Shown here in pieces: positions 1-4,926 of a stretch of DNA of 8,505 nucleotides. The stretch lies in contig CAMOEP010000077.1 of assembly GCA_946612185.1 (NCBI GenBank), positions 1 to 8,505 on the forward strand, in the 5' to 3' direction. Both the position numbers and the translations under genes were made by a program. How positions within the stretch are numbered: the stretch's first letter is position 1; each line of letters opens with the position of its first letter. Under the pieces are notes generated by a model. That model saw only the letters and a list, made by a program, of their open reading frames with translations, made no database searches and was not told the DNA's origin. This DNA comes from an uncultured Ruminococcus sp. (GTDB lineage: Bacteria; Bacillota; Clostridia; Oscillospirales; Ruminococcaceae).

Positions 1-63
1 GACATACGTCAGTATGCCTGCAAAATTTCTGCACAATCTGCCGAAAAATCTGACTACGCATCT

Positions 64-98
64 GCACCACAATCTCTGTGCGGTGTTGCCTTATACAC
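64..98 (-). repeat. Partial copy of an interspersed palindromic repeat
   Basis: Read on the minus strand, positions 90-64 match positions 4867-4893 with three mismatches in 27 bases (core CACCGCACAGAGATTG identical). In the plus direction its end (TGTGCGGTG, then T and GCCTTATA) also matches the right arm of the other copy at 4913-4930. Only one arm is present here, so the 60-base hairpin of the other copy cannot form. I infer a diverged or truncated member of a dispersed family. Bases 1-63 have no recognisable gene and may be further repeat sequence. Confidence 0.7.
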
Positions 99-100
99 AA

Positions 101-133
101 TGCCCCGGAGTGATCGTGCGTTACTCCGGGGCA
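101..133. other. Strong GC-rich hairpin without a T-tract
   Basis: TGCCCCGGAGT (101-111) is perfectly complementary to ACTCCGGGGCA (123-133). The stem extends by two more pairs (112-113 with 121-122) to leave a 7-base loop. Neither flank has a run of T, so it is not a standard intrinsic terminator on either strand. It may end a plus-strand transcript entering from the left, act as an RNA 3' end stabiliser, or be a repeat. It lies just beyond the terminator of the surface-protein gene. Confidence 0.6.
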
Positions 134-148
134 TAGCTATATATAGGC

Positions 149-179
149 AAAAAAAGGCTGCACACCGAAGTATGCAGCC
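149..179 (-). terminator. Intrinsic terminator of the surface-protein gene
   Basis: On the minus strand a 10-bp stem (GGCTGCATAC with GTGTGCAGCC, one G-T wobble) closes a TTCG tetraloop and is followed at once by seven T (plus-strand A at 149-155). It lies about 40 bases past the stop codon of the minus-strand CDS at 217-741. A second small hairpin, AATTCAG/CTGAATT (201-207 with 212-218), overlaps that stop codon. Confidence 0.93.
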
Positions 180-216
180 AAAAATCATCGGACTGTCAGC
201 AATTCAGAGAACTGAA

Positions 217-741
217 TTAGTCATTCTTCTTTCTTACAGTGAAAGCGCAGCCTGTGCAAGCAGCCAGAAGACCAGCAGCTACAGCCATGCCGGGGAATGC
301 GTCACCAGTCTTAGGTGAACCGGACTTAGCAGTTGTAGTAGCCTTAGCGGTAGTTGTTGCAGCCTTAGTAGTTGTAGTAGCAGCCTTAGTTGTAGCAGTA
401 GATGTAGTAGAAGCAGTCTCAGTTGTAGCAGCCTCCTCAGTTGTAGCAGCGGCAACCACTGTAGTAGCAGCTTCTGTAGTAGCAGCAGCTTCCTCAGTTG
501 TAGCTACAGCTTCCTCAGTTGTAGTAGTTGTTGTCTCTTCCTCAGTTGTAGATGTAGTCTCAGTAGTAGATACCTCAGTTGTTGTAGTGGAAGTCTCCTC
601 AGCAGCAGCGTCAGCGTCAGCCTCAGCAGCAACAGGAGCAATAGGGTCAGCCTCGTCAGCGAATGCAACAGGCAGAGCGCAAGCGCTTACAGCGAGAGTA
701 GCAGAAAGAACTGCGATAGCGATTTTGTTGTACTTTTTCAT
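217..741 (-). CDS. Small secreted Thr/Ala/Glu-rich protein with LPXTG-like (SPKTGD) wall-anchor signal
   Basis: The 174-residue product has a signal peptide (KK at 2-3, hydrophobic 7-27, probable cleavage after AFA at 28). Residues about 29-140 are a low-complexity stretch of Asp/Glu/Ala then Thr runs broken by Glu, Ala and Lys. A sortase-type sorting signal ends it: SPKTGD at 142-147, a hydrophobic segment and the basic tail RKKND. SPKTG departs from LPXTG at the first residue. No folded domain is visible, so it may be a glycosylated or extended wall stalk; this role is inferred. The residues V-S-A-C at 18-21 also resemble a lipobox, so a lipoprotein is an alternative. The ATG at 739-741 follows a perfect AAGGAGG (750-756) with 8 bases between. 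It is monocistronic with its own terminator. No convincing -35/-10 pair was found upstream. The valine-rich frame on the other strand is its shadow. Confidence 0.85.
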   Translation of the reverse strand: MKKYNKIAIAVLSATLAVSACALPVAFADEADPIAPVAAEADADAAAEETSTTTTEVSTTETTSTTEEETTTTTTEEAVATTEEAAATTEAATTVVAAATTEEAATTETASTTSTATTKAATTTTKAATTTAKATTTAKSGSPKTGDAFPGMAVAAGLLAACTGCAFTVRKKND

Positions 742-850
742 AATAAAATCCTCCTTAATTCTGACGGACGGTTAATTTCCCGTCTCTGATATATACAATC
801 GAACCAGGGACAGAAAAAGAGACAAGAAAATAATAAAATTTTTCGGGAAA

Positions 851-870
851 TAGTTAGCACAAACTAACTA
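851..870 (-). terminator. Possible weak terminator of tspO
   Basis: TAGTTAG (851-857) pairs with CTAACTA (864-870), and the TAG stop codon of the TspO gene (868-870) lies in the stem. On the minus strand it is followed by TTTCCCG and then an A/T-rich stretch with TTTT. The stem is AU-rich and the T-run is interrupted, so termination may be leaky and reach the surface-protein gene downstream. Confidence 0.35.
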
Positions 871-1347
871 ACGATTCAGCCACCAGTTTCCGAAGGCGAG
901 ATATGCGGCGAAAATGCTCCATAGCAGGTAGGGGATATTGATGAGCGAAGCAAGGCGGCTGACTTTCCGGAAACTTATGACCATAGCAATGACAAGTCCG
1001 GCGAGGAGCGCAGCAAGGACTGCCGCCGCAAGGAGGAGTCTGAACCGGAAGAAAATGATGCTCCAGAGGAAGTTTATGGAAAGCTGGGCGATATATACCC
1101 CAAGTGCGGAGGAACGTTTTCCGCCGAAGTCGCTTTCGCTGCGCCAGACCATATAAGCGCCCCAGCCCATAAGTGCATAGAGGATAGTCCACACGATCGG
1201 GAAAACGAAACCGGGCGGAGCGAAAGGCGGCTGGATAAGCTGGGAGTAAAGACCGCCGAAGTCTCCGGCGATAAGGGCAGAAACTGCGCCCACAAGTTCT
1301 GCTGAGATAATGAATATCAGCAGTTCGGTGACACTGAATTTTTTCAT
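868..1347 (-). CDS. tspO: TspO/MBR family membrane protein (tryptophan-rich sensory protein)
   Basis: A 159-residue protein of the usual TspO length with about five membrane segments (near 8-27, 48-68, 82-100, 105-125, 135-151). Family marks are PPFAPPGFVFPIVW at 40-53, the second-helix GWGAYMVW (61-68), QLSINFLW at 88-95, the PYLLW block at 139-143 and the terminal WWLN. TspO proteins bind porphyrins and other hydrophobic ligands; their bacterial role is unsettled, with light or redox stress and tetrapyrrole handling proposed. The frame is open far upstream to 1710, but that part runs through a palindromic repeat and has no family similarity. I chose the ATG at 1347 because GAGG (1354-1357) lies 6 bases before it. 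An in-frame ATG at 1374 overlaps a TATAAT. The gene has no functional partner nearby; the next gene on this strand encodes a surface protein. Confidence 0.9.
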   Translation of the reverse strand: MKKFSVTELLIFIISAELVGAVSALIAGDFGGLYSQLIQPPFAPPGFVFPIVWTILYALMGWGAYMVWRSESDFGGKRSSALGVYIAQLSINFLWSIIFFRFRLLLAAAVLAALLAGLVIAMVISFRKVSRLASLINIPYLLWSIFAAYLAFGNWWLNR

Positions 1348-1353
1348 AGCAAA

Positions 1354-1357
1354 CCTC
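1354..1357 (-). promoter_or_regulatory. Ribosome binding site that decides the tspO start
   Basis: GAGG on the minus strand, 6 bases before the ATG at 1347. The upstream in-frame ATG at 1374 has no comparable site, which favours the 159-residue form. Confidence 0.6.
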
Positions 1358-1372
1358 ATTTCATTTTTTTCC

Positions 1373-1378
1373 ATTATA
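1373..1378 (-). promoter_or_regulatory. Possible -10 box of the tspO promoter
   Basis: A perfect TATAAT on the minus strand, 25 bases upstream of the chosen tspO ATG, giving a leader of under 20 bases. No good -35 hexamer is seen at 16-18 bases, so this is a candidate only. Confidence 0.4.
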
Positions 1379-1403
1379 TGCCCAAAAATCCCCAAATATA
1401 ACA

Positions 1404-1431
1404 CGAGCTGCGTCAGCCGAGCTGCGTCAGC
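1404..1431. repeat. 14-bp tandem duplication at the left end of the palindromic element
   Basis: CGAGCTGCGTCAGC occurs twice without a gap (1404-1417 and 1418-1431). The second copy continues into a small palindrome, CGAGCTG-CGT-CAGCTCG (1418-1434). The right end of the element has only one counterpart, so the first copy looks like a local duplication at the left edge. Confidence 0.85.
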
Positions 1432-1724
1432 TCGACCACACCCACGTTGACGCTCGAAAACTCGCTTACTTTGATAGAAACGCACATTTTGTCGTCGCTC
1501 AACCGTGTTTCTACTGGTACAGAGTTCTATTCGGGAAATTTTGTAAATTTTCCATTTTAAAGTTCTATTCGGGAAATACTGTAAACTTGCCTTTTTAAAG
1601 TTCTGCCGGAGAACTCTGTACCAGTACAAATCTGGTTGAGCGACGGATAAATCACCGTTTCTACCATGTAAGCGAGCCGTCAGGCAAGCGACACCGTGAT
1701 AAGCGGTCAAGCTGGCTCAGCTTG
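1418..1724. mobile_element. About 307-bp palindromic MITE-like element, non-coding
   Basis: The two halves are imperfect reverse complements in collinear blocks: a terminal palindrome at each end (1418-1434 and 1708-1724), CTCGCTTAC (1461-1469 with 1668-1676), TAGAAACG (1475-1482 with 1656-1663), CGTCGCTCAACC (1493-1504 with 1634-1645), and a perfect 17-bp pair TACTGGTACAGAGTTCT (1512-1528 with 1610-1626). The centre holds a 38-bp tandem repeat. No transposase or conserved protein is encoded; the open frame through it on the minus strand joins tspO only by chance. The element fills most of the 430-base gap between tspO and the PAP2 gene. I infer a non-autonomous mobile or repeat element; no flanking target duplication is clear. 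Confidence 0.75.
1523..1620. repeat. 38-bp tandem repeat (two full units, one partial) in the element core
   Basis: AGTTCT recurs at 1523, 1561 and 1599, exactly 38 bases apart. Units 1 and 2 share AGTTCTATTCGGGAAAT, then TGTAAA two bases later and a TTTTAA end. Unit 3 is diverged (AGTTCTGCCGGAGAACTCTGTA) and merges into the right arm of the inverted repeat. There are no spacers, so this is not a CRISPR array. Confidence 0.88.
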
Positions 1725-1753
1725 TTGACAAAAGGTGGGGGGTGTGGTATAAT
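1725..1753 (+). promoter_or_regulatory. Perfect consensus sigma-A promoter of the PAP2 gene
   Basis: TTGACA (1725-1730) and TATAAT (1748-1753) are separated by exactly 17 bases. The start point is expected near 1760, giving a leader of under 20 bases before the GTG at 1778. The -35 box begins at the base after the right terminal palindrome of the MITE-like element. Confidence 0.92.
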
Positions 1754-1763
1754 AAGGTAACTA

Positions 1764-1771
1764 AAGGGGGG
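1764..1771 (+). promoter_or_regulatory. Ribosome binding site that decides the PAP2 start
   Basis: A purine run (AAGGGGGG) 6 bases before GTG at 1778. A GTG further upstream in the same frame (1742) lies inside the promoter spacer and would not be transcribed, so 1778 is the start. Confidence 0.8.
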
Positions 1772-1777
1772 ACGGCT

Positions 1778-2308
1778 GTGACAGATGCGATCATAAAACT
1801 CGATTACGCCGCACTTAATGCGATACAAAACCATATGCGGTGCAAGCCTATGGATAAACTAATGACTGCGGTCACAAAGCTGGGCGACAAAGGGCTTGTG
1901 TGGATAATAACCGCTTTTACAATGCTGTTTATCCCGGCATATAGAAAGTGCGGACTTTCCCTTATCTTCGGACTTGCCGCAGGTCTTGTGTACGGCAATC
2001 TCATCGCCAAGAACCTTGCACGCCGCAACAGACCTTGCTGGGTAGACGACGATATACCGCTTCTTATTGATATACCACTGGACTTCTCTTTCCCGTCATG
2101 CCATACCATGTCATGCTTTGCGGCATCTTTCGTTATAATGCACTACGACAGGCTTATCGCTGTTCCGGCACTGATATTCGCCGCATCAGTGGCATTTTCA
2201 AGAATGTACCTTTATGTACATTTCCCCACAGACGTGATCGGCGGTGTGCTTCTGGCGATCCTTGTCTACTACACAGCAATAAACATTACAGAGCATTTCT
2301 TCCCCTGA
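1778..2308 (+). CDS. PAP2-family integral membrane phosphatase
   Basis: A 176-residue membrane protein with the three phosphatidic acid phosphatase type 2 motifs: K-x6-RP (K78 to R85-P86), PSCH (106-109, catalytic-site H109) and SR-x5-H-x3-D (S141, R142, H148, D152). The family removes phosphate from lipid phosphates such as undecaprenyl pyrophosphate, phosphatidic acid or phosphatidylglycerol phosphate at the outer face of the membrane; the substrate cannot be told from sequence. Motif 2 has Cys where PSGH is usual. Hydrophobic segments lie near 39-55, 60-77, 112-122, 125-141 and 153-170. Translation starts at GTG, chosen from the promoter and ribosome binding site. The gene is monocistronic, with its own strong promoter and terminator. 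Undecaprenyl phosphate recycling would suit its neighbourhood with a surface O-acylation pair, but that is inference. Confidence 0.9.
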   Translation: MTDAIIKLDYAALNAIQNHMRCKPMDKLMTAVTKLGDKGLVWIITAFTMLFIPAYRKCGLSLIFGLAAGLVYGNLIAKNLARRNRPCWVDDDIPLLIDIPLDFSFPSCHTMSCFAASFVIMHYDRLIAVPALIFAASVAFSRMYLYVHFPTDVIGGVLLAILVYYTAINITEHFFP

Positions 2309-2327
2309 GTTTTCAGGGGATTTTTTT
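2301..2327 (+). terminator. Intrinsic terminator of the PAP2 gene
   Basis: CCCCTGA (2302-2308) pairs with TCAGGGG (2313-2319) around a GTTT loop, with one more T-A pair outside, then a run of seven T (2321-2327). The TGA stop codon forms part of the stem, so gene end and terminator overlap. Confidence 0.95.
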
Positions 2328-2386
2328 ACTTTGCATTTATTTTTACACACAATTGTTACAAAATATTAAATTCCGCCGAAAACCTA

Positions 2387-2415
2387 TTGACAGCGCTATA
2401 TTTTGGGTGTAGAAT
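2387..2415 (+). promoter_or_regulatory. Sigma-A promoter of the MBOAT-SGNH operon
   Basis: TTGACA (2387-2392), a 17-base spacer and TAGAAT (2410-2415, one mismatch to consensus). The start point is expected near 2422, leaving a leader of about 60 bases before the ATG at 2484, with no obvious riboswitch fold. Confidence 0.88.
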
Positions 2416-2483
2416 AAGAATGTACGGCATTTGAGAAACTCGTTTTTATGGGTAGACAGAAGAATTAACAAAAGGGTGGTTAA

Positions 2484-3881
2484 ATGGTTTTCAGCAGTCT
2501 GGAATTTATATTTCTGTTCCTCCCTGCATTTATGGCAGTTTATGCGCTTACCCCGAAAAAGCTGAAAAATGCGGCTATTTTTGTGGGAAGCGTTATTTTT
2601 TACAGCTTTGGCATCGGTGACCAGAAAATATACGTCTATATATTCCTCATGACGATACTGGTCAACTTCATCATAGGTCAGTTCATAGGCGCTTATCGTA
2701 AGAAAAAAGGCAGACTATGGCTTATCATAGGCATTATATTCAACTTCTGGTGGCTGGTGTTCTTTAAATACAGCGGATTCCTGCTAACAAATGTGAATTC
2801 GCTTACCGGCAGCAGTTTTACCGTCAAGAACATTATCCTCCCCATAGGTATAAGCTTCTATACCTTCCAGAACGTTTCGTATATCATTGATGTGTACCGT
2901 GGCGACGCTAAGCCTGAGAAGAATTTCATCAACTACGGCGCTTACATAACCATGTTCCCTCAGCTTATCGCAGGCCCTATCGTAAAGTACCAGACGGTTG
3001 CGGATCAGCTTAAATTCCGCACACACTCCGCAAAACGTGTGGAGGAGGGGCTGAAAACCTTTACTATCGGTCTGGGATATAAGGTACTCCTGGCAAACCG
3101 TATCGGAAACCTCTGGACGGAGATACACAATATCGGTTTCAGCAGTATTTCCCCACGGCTTGCGTGGATGGGAATATTCGCCTACTCATTCCAGCTTTAC
3201 TTCGACTTCTGCGGCTACTCCAAAATGGCAATAGGTCTTGGCTGCATCATGGGCTTCGATATCCCCCAGAACTTCGATAACCCCTATATGTCCACGACTA
3301 TGGGCGAATTCTGGCGCAGGTGGCACATGACCCTCGGAAGCTGGTTCAGAGAGTACATATATATCCCCCTGGGCGGAAGCAGAGTAAGCAAGGGCAAAAT
3401 AGTCCGCAATTACCTGGTAGTATGGCTGTTCACCGGCATCTGGCACGGCGCAAGCTGGAACTTCATCATCTGGGGACTTGTGCTGTTTGCACTTATCATG
3501 CTTGAAAGGTTCGCTATCGGTGACGTTCTTACAAAAATACGTCCTTTGGGTCACCTTTATATGATAATGGTGATACCGATAACCTGGCTGCTTTTCGCTG
3601 TTACAGATTTTCACCAGCTTGGAGTATACTTCTCACGCCTTCTGCCGTTCTTCACGAAAAGCACTGTCGTGGTGAATAAGCTGGACTATGTGAAGTACTG
3701 GGGTATATACGGTAAATTCTTCGTGGCGGCACTTTTCTTCTCCACGACTATCCCCGGAAAGATATACAAGAAGATGAAGAACTCCGTGTTCATGTCCTTT
3801 ATTCTGCTTGCAGTTTTCTGGGCATCGGTTTATTGTATGTACAAGGGAATGAATGACCCGTTCATGTATTTCAGGTTCTAA
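2484..3881 (+). CDS. MBOAT-family O-acyltransferase (AlgI/DltB type)
   Basis: A 465-residue polytopic membrane protein of normal AlgI length. The start MVFSSLEFIFLFLP is typical of the family. It is followed by LPIGISFYTFQNVSYIIDVYRG (119-140), FPQLIAGPI (158-166), the conserved loop FWRRWHMTLGSWFREYIYIPLGG (276-298, His281) and GIWHGASW (318-325) with the likely catalytic His321. MBOAT proteins of this branch pass acyl groups, mainly acetyl, across the membrane for O-acylation of alginate, peptidoglycan or other glycans, or D-alanine to teichoic acid (DltB). No dltA, dltC or dltD is present, so acetylation is more likely than D-alanylation. The ATG follows AAAGGGTGG at 2471-2479. The SGNH protein gene begins 13 bases downstream, giving an AlgI/AlgJ- or PatA/PatB-like pair. 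The target glycan cannot be read from this window. Confidence 0.93.
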   Translation: MVFSSLEFIFLFLPAFMAVYALTPKKLKNAAIFVGSVIFYSFGIGDQKIYVYIFLMTILVNFIIGQFIGAYRKKKGRLWLIIGIIFNFWWLVFFKYSGFLLTNVNSLTGSSFTVKNIILPIGISFYTFQNVSYIIDVYRGDAKPEKNFINYGAYITMFPQLIAGPIVKYQTVADQLKFRTHSAKRVEEGLKTFTIGLGYKVLLANRIGNLWTEIHNIGFSSISPRLAWMGIFAYSFQLYFDFCGYSKMAIGLGCIMGFDIPQNFDNPYMSTTMGEFWRRWHMTLGSWFREYIYIPLGGSRVSKGKIVRNYLVVWLFTGIWHGASWNFIIWGLVLFALIMLERFAIGDVLTKIRPLGHLYMIMVIPITWLLFAVTDFHQLGVYFSRLLPFFTKSTVVVNKLDYVKYWGIYGKFFVAALFFSTTIPGKIYKKMKNSVFMSFILLAVFWASVYCMYKGMNDPFMYFRF

Positions 3882-3894
3882 GGGAGAGGGATAA

Positions 3895-4818
3895 ATGAAT
3901 AATTTCAAAAAATCATCTTATACCATAATACTTGCGGTAACATTTTTTATAATGTCGCCGTTTATGATACACCAGATATGGAAAAACAGCGCAGAGGAAA
4001 AGAAAACTCCGCCTGCACAGGTACAGACAACTACCGCTGCACCGGCTGTGGAAGGCGATAATGCCCCGGAATCGGCTGATGCTCCGGCGGCAGAGGGCGA
4101 ACCCAGGCAGGCAGATGTCCAGGACAGTACAGATGCGCAGAGCGACACTTCTTCCGCAGAAGCTAATGAGGCTAAAGCGGCAGAGGTCGAGTATCAGTCC
4201 GTCGGCGTAAGCTATTTTGATGATGCACTTTTCATCGGTGACTCAAGAACCGTAGGACTGAGTGAATACGGTACACTGAAAAATGCAGAGTACTACTGCG
4301 ATATCGGTCTTTCCGCCGCCGGAATGAATAATACCTCCGTTAACGGCGTGACCTTCGACCAGGAGATAGATTCCAAGCAGTACGGGAAAATTTACCTGAT
4401 GCTGGGAATCAATGAGTGCGGCAACGACTTTGAGTCCACAATGACTGCTTACAGAAGCGTTGTGGAGAAGCTGAAAGTACACCAGCCTGATGCGGTGATA
4501 TACCTCATGGCAAACCTGCACGTTGCCCAGAGTGCCGAGAACGGCGCAATCAGCAATGCAAACATCGAGAACCTGAATTCGGGTATCAGAACCCTTGCTG
4601 ATAACAAGCGGGTGTTCTACATCGACGTAAATGAGGTCTACACCGACGAGAACGGCTACCTGAAAACGGAGTACAGCTTCGACGGCGTTCACCCCTACGG
4701 TGAGTACTACGTTATGTGGTGCGACTGGCTTTGTCAGCACGCAGTTGTGCTTGATAACTCAGCCGCAGGTGCAGAGGAGACTTACACCGAGGCAGTTCCC
4801 GAAGAAGCTACAGAATGA
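3895..4818 (+). CDS. Membrane-anchored SGNH/GDSL-family protein, probable O-acetyltransferase partner
   Basis: 307 residues: short cytoplasmic start, one membrane segment (about 9-25, signal-anchor), an Ala/Pro/Glu/Asp/Gln-rich linker (about 33-98), an extracellular SGNH domain (about 108-285) and an acidic tail. Block I is IGDSRTVG (114-121) with nucleophile Ser117, block III is LGINECGN (170-177) with Asn173, and the final block is DGVHPYG (263-269) with Asp263 and His266, so the catalytic set looks intact. Members act as esterases or as O-acetyltransferases that take acetyl from an MBOAT partner. Position 13 bases after the MBOAT gene, with GGGAGAGGG (3882-3890) before the ATG, supports the second role. 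A stand-alone deacetylase is the alternative. The linker would let the domain reach glycan outside the membrane. The gene ends 5 bases before a strong terminator stem. Confidence 0.87.
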   Translation: MNNFKKSSYTIILAVTFFIMSPFMIHQIWKNSAEEKKTPPAQVQTTTAAPAVEGDNAPESADAPAAEGEPRQADVQDSTDAQSDTSSAEANEAKAAEVEYQSVGVSYFDDALFIGDSRTVGLSEYGTLKNAEYYCDIGLSAAGMNNTSVNGVTFDQEIDSKQYGKIYLMLGINECGNDFESTMTAYRSVVEKLKVHQPDAVIYLMANLHVAQSAENGAISNANIENLNSGIRTLADNKRVFYIDVNEVYTDENGYLKTEYSFDGVHPYGEYYVMWCDWLCQHAVVLDNSAAGAEETYTEAVPEEATE

Positions 4819-4819
4819 C

Positions 4820-4864
4820 AAAAACCCGGAAGCGGCAGAAATAAGCCGTTTCCGGGTAATTTTT
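4820..4864. terminator. Bidirectional intrinsic terminator between converging operons
   Basis: A 13-bp stem with one G-T wobble (4824-4836 with 4845-4857), an 8-base loop, TTTTT on the plus side (4860-4864) and AAAAA on the other (4820-4824, read as T on the minus strand). It ends the MBOAT-SGNH operon and can also stop the ispE operon coming from the right. Confidence 0.93.
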
Positions 4865-4866
4865 AT

Positions 4867-4926
4867 GGCAGCACCGCACAGAGATTGCGGCGCAAAGCCG
4901 TTAGGCGGTCTTTGTGCGGTGTAGCC
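4867..4926. repeat. 60-bp palindromic repeat (REP-like hairpin)
   Basis: GGC (4867-4869) pairs with GCC (4924-4926). Inside a 2-base mismatch, 4872-4888 pairs with 4905-4921 in a 17-bp stem with a few G-T wobbles (CACCGCACA opposite TGTGCGGTG). The inner part can instead form CGGC-GCAAA-GCCG (4888-4900). A partial relative lies at 64-98. The palindrome ends at the base next to the ispE stop codon (4927-4929), and similarity with the other copy runs on through CTTATA, so the stop may be repeat-derived. Confidence 0.85.

Noticed and set aside
1..318. Plus frame open from the window edge to 318, and a short frame starting with ATG at 14
   Set aside because: Both pass through the repeat fragment and strong hairpins; the first also crosses the terminator and end of the surface-protein gene. 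No domain or ribosome binding site supports them.
239..775. Long plus-strand open frame rich in Val/Ala/Ser opposite the surface-protein gene
   Set aside because: It is the antisense of Thr/Ala codon repeats. It has no ribosome binding site or family features, and the minus-strand gene has a signal peptide, a sorting signal, a perfect ribosome binding site and a terminator.
742..850. Promoter for the surface-protein gene
   Set aside because: TATATA- and TATTAT-like hexamers occur, but none has a convincing -35 partner at 16-18 bases, so no promoter feature is listed.
1523..1620. CRISPR-like periodicity of 38 bases
   Set aside because: Units are adjacent without unique spacers, only two are well conserved, the region is part of a larger inverted repeat, and no cas gene is present.
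1348..1710. Upstream extension of the TspO reading frame to 280 residues
   Set aside because: The added part runs through the palindromic element and the candidate promoter and is not membrane-like. The 159-residue form matches the family length and has a ribosome binding site.
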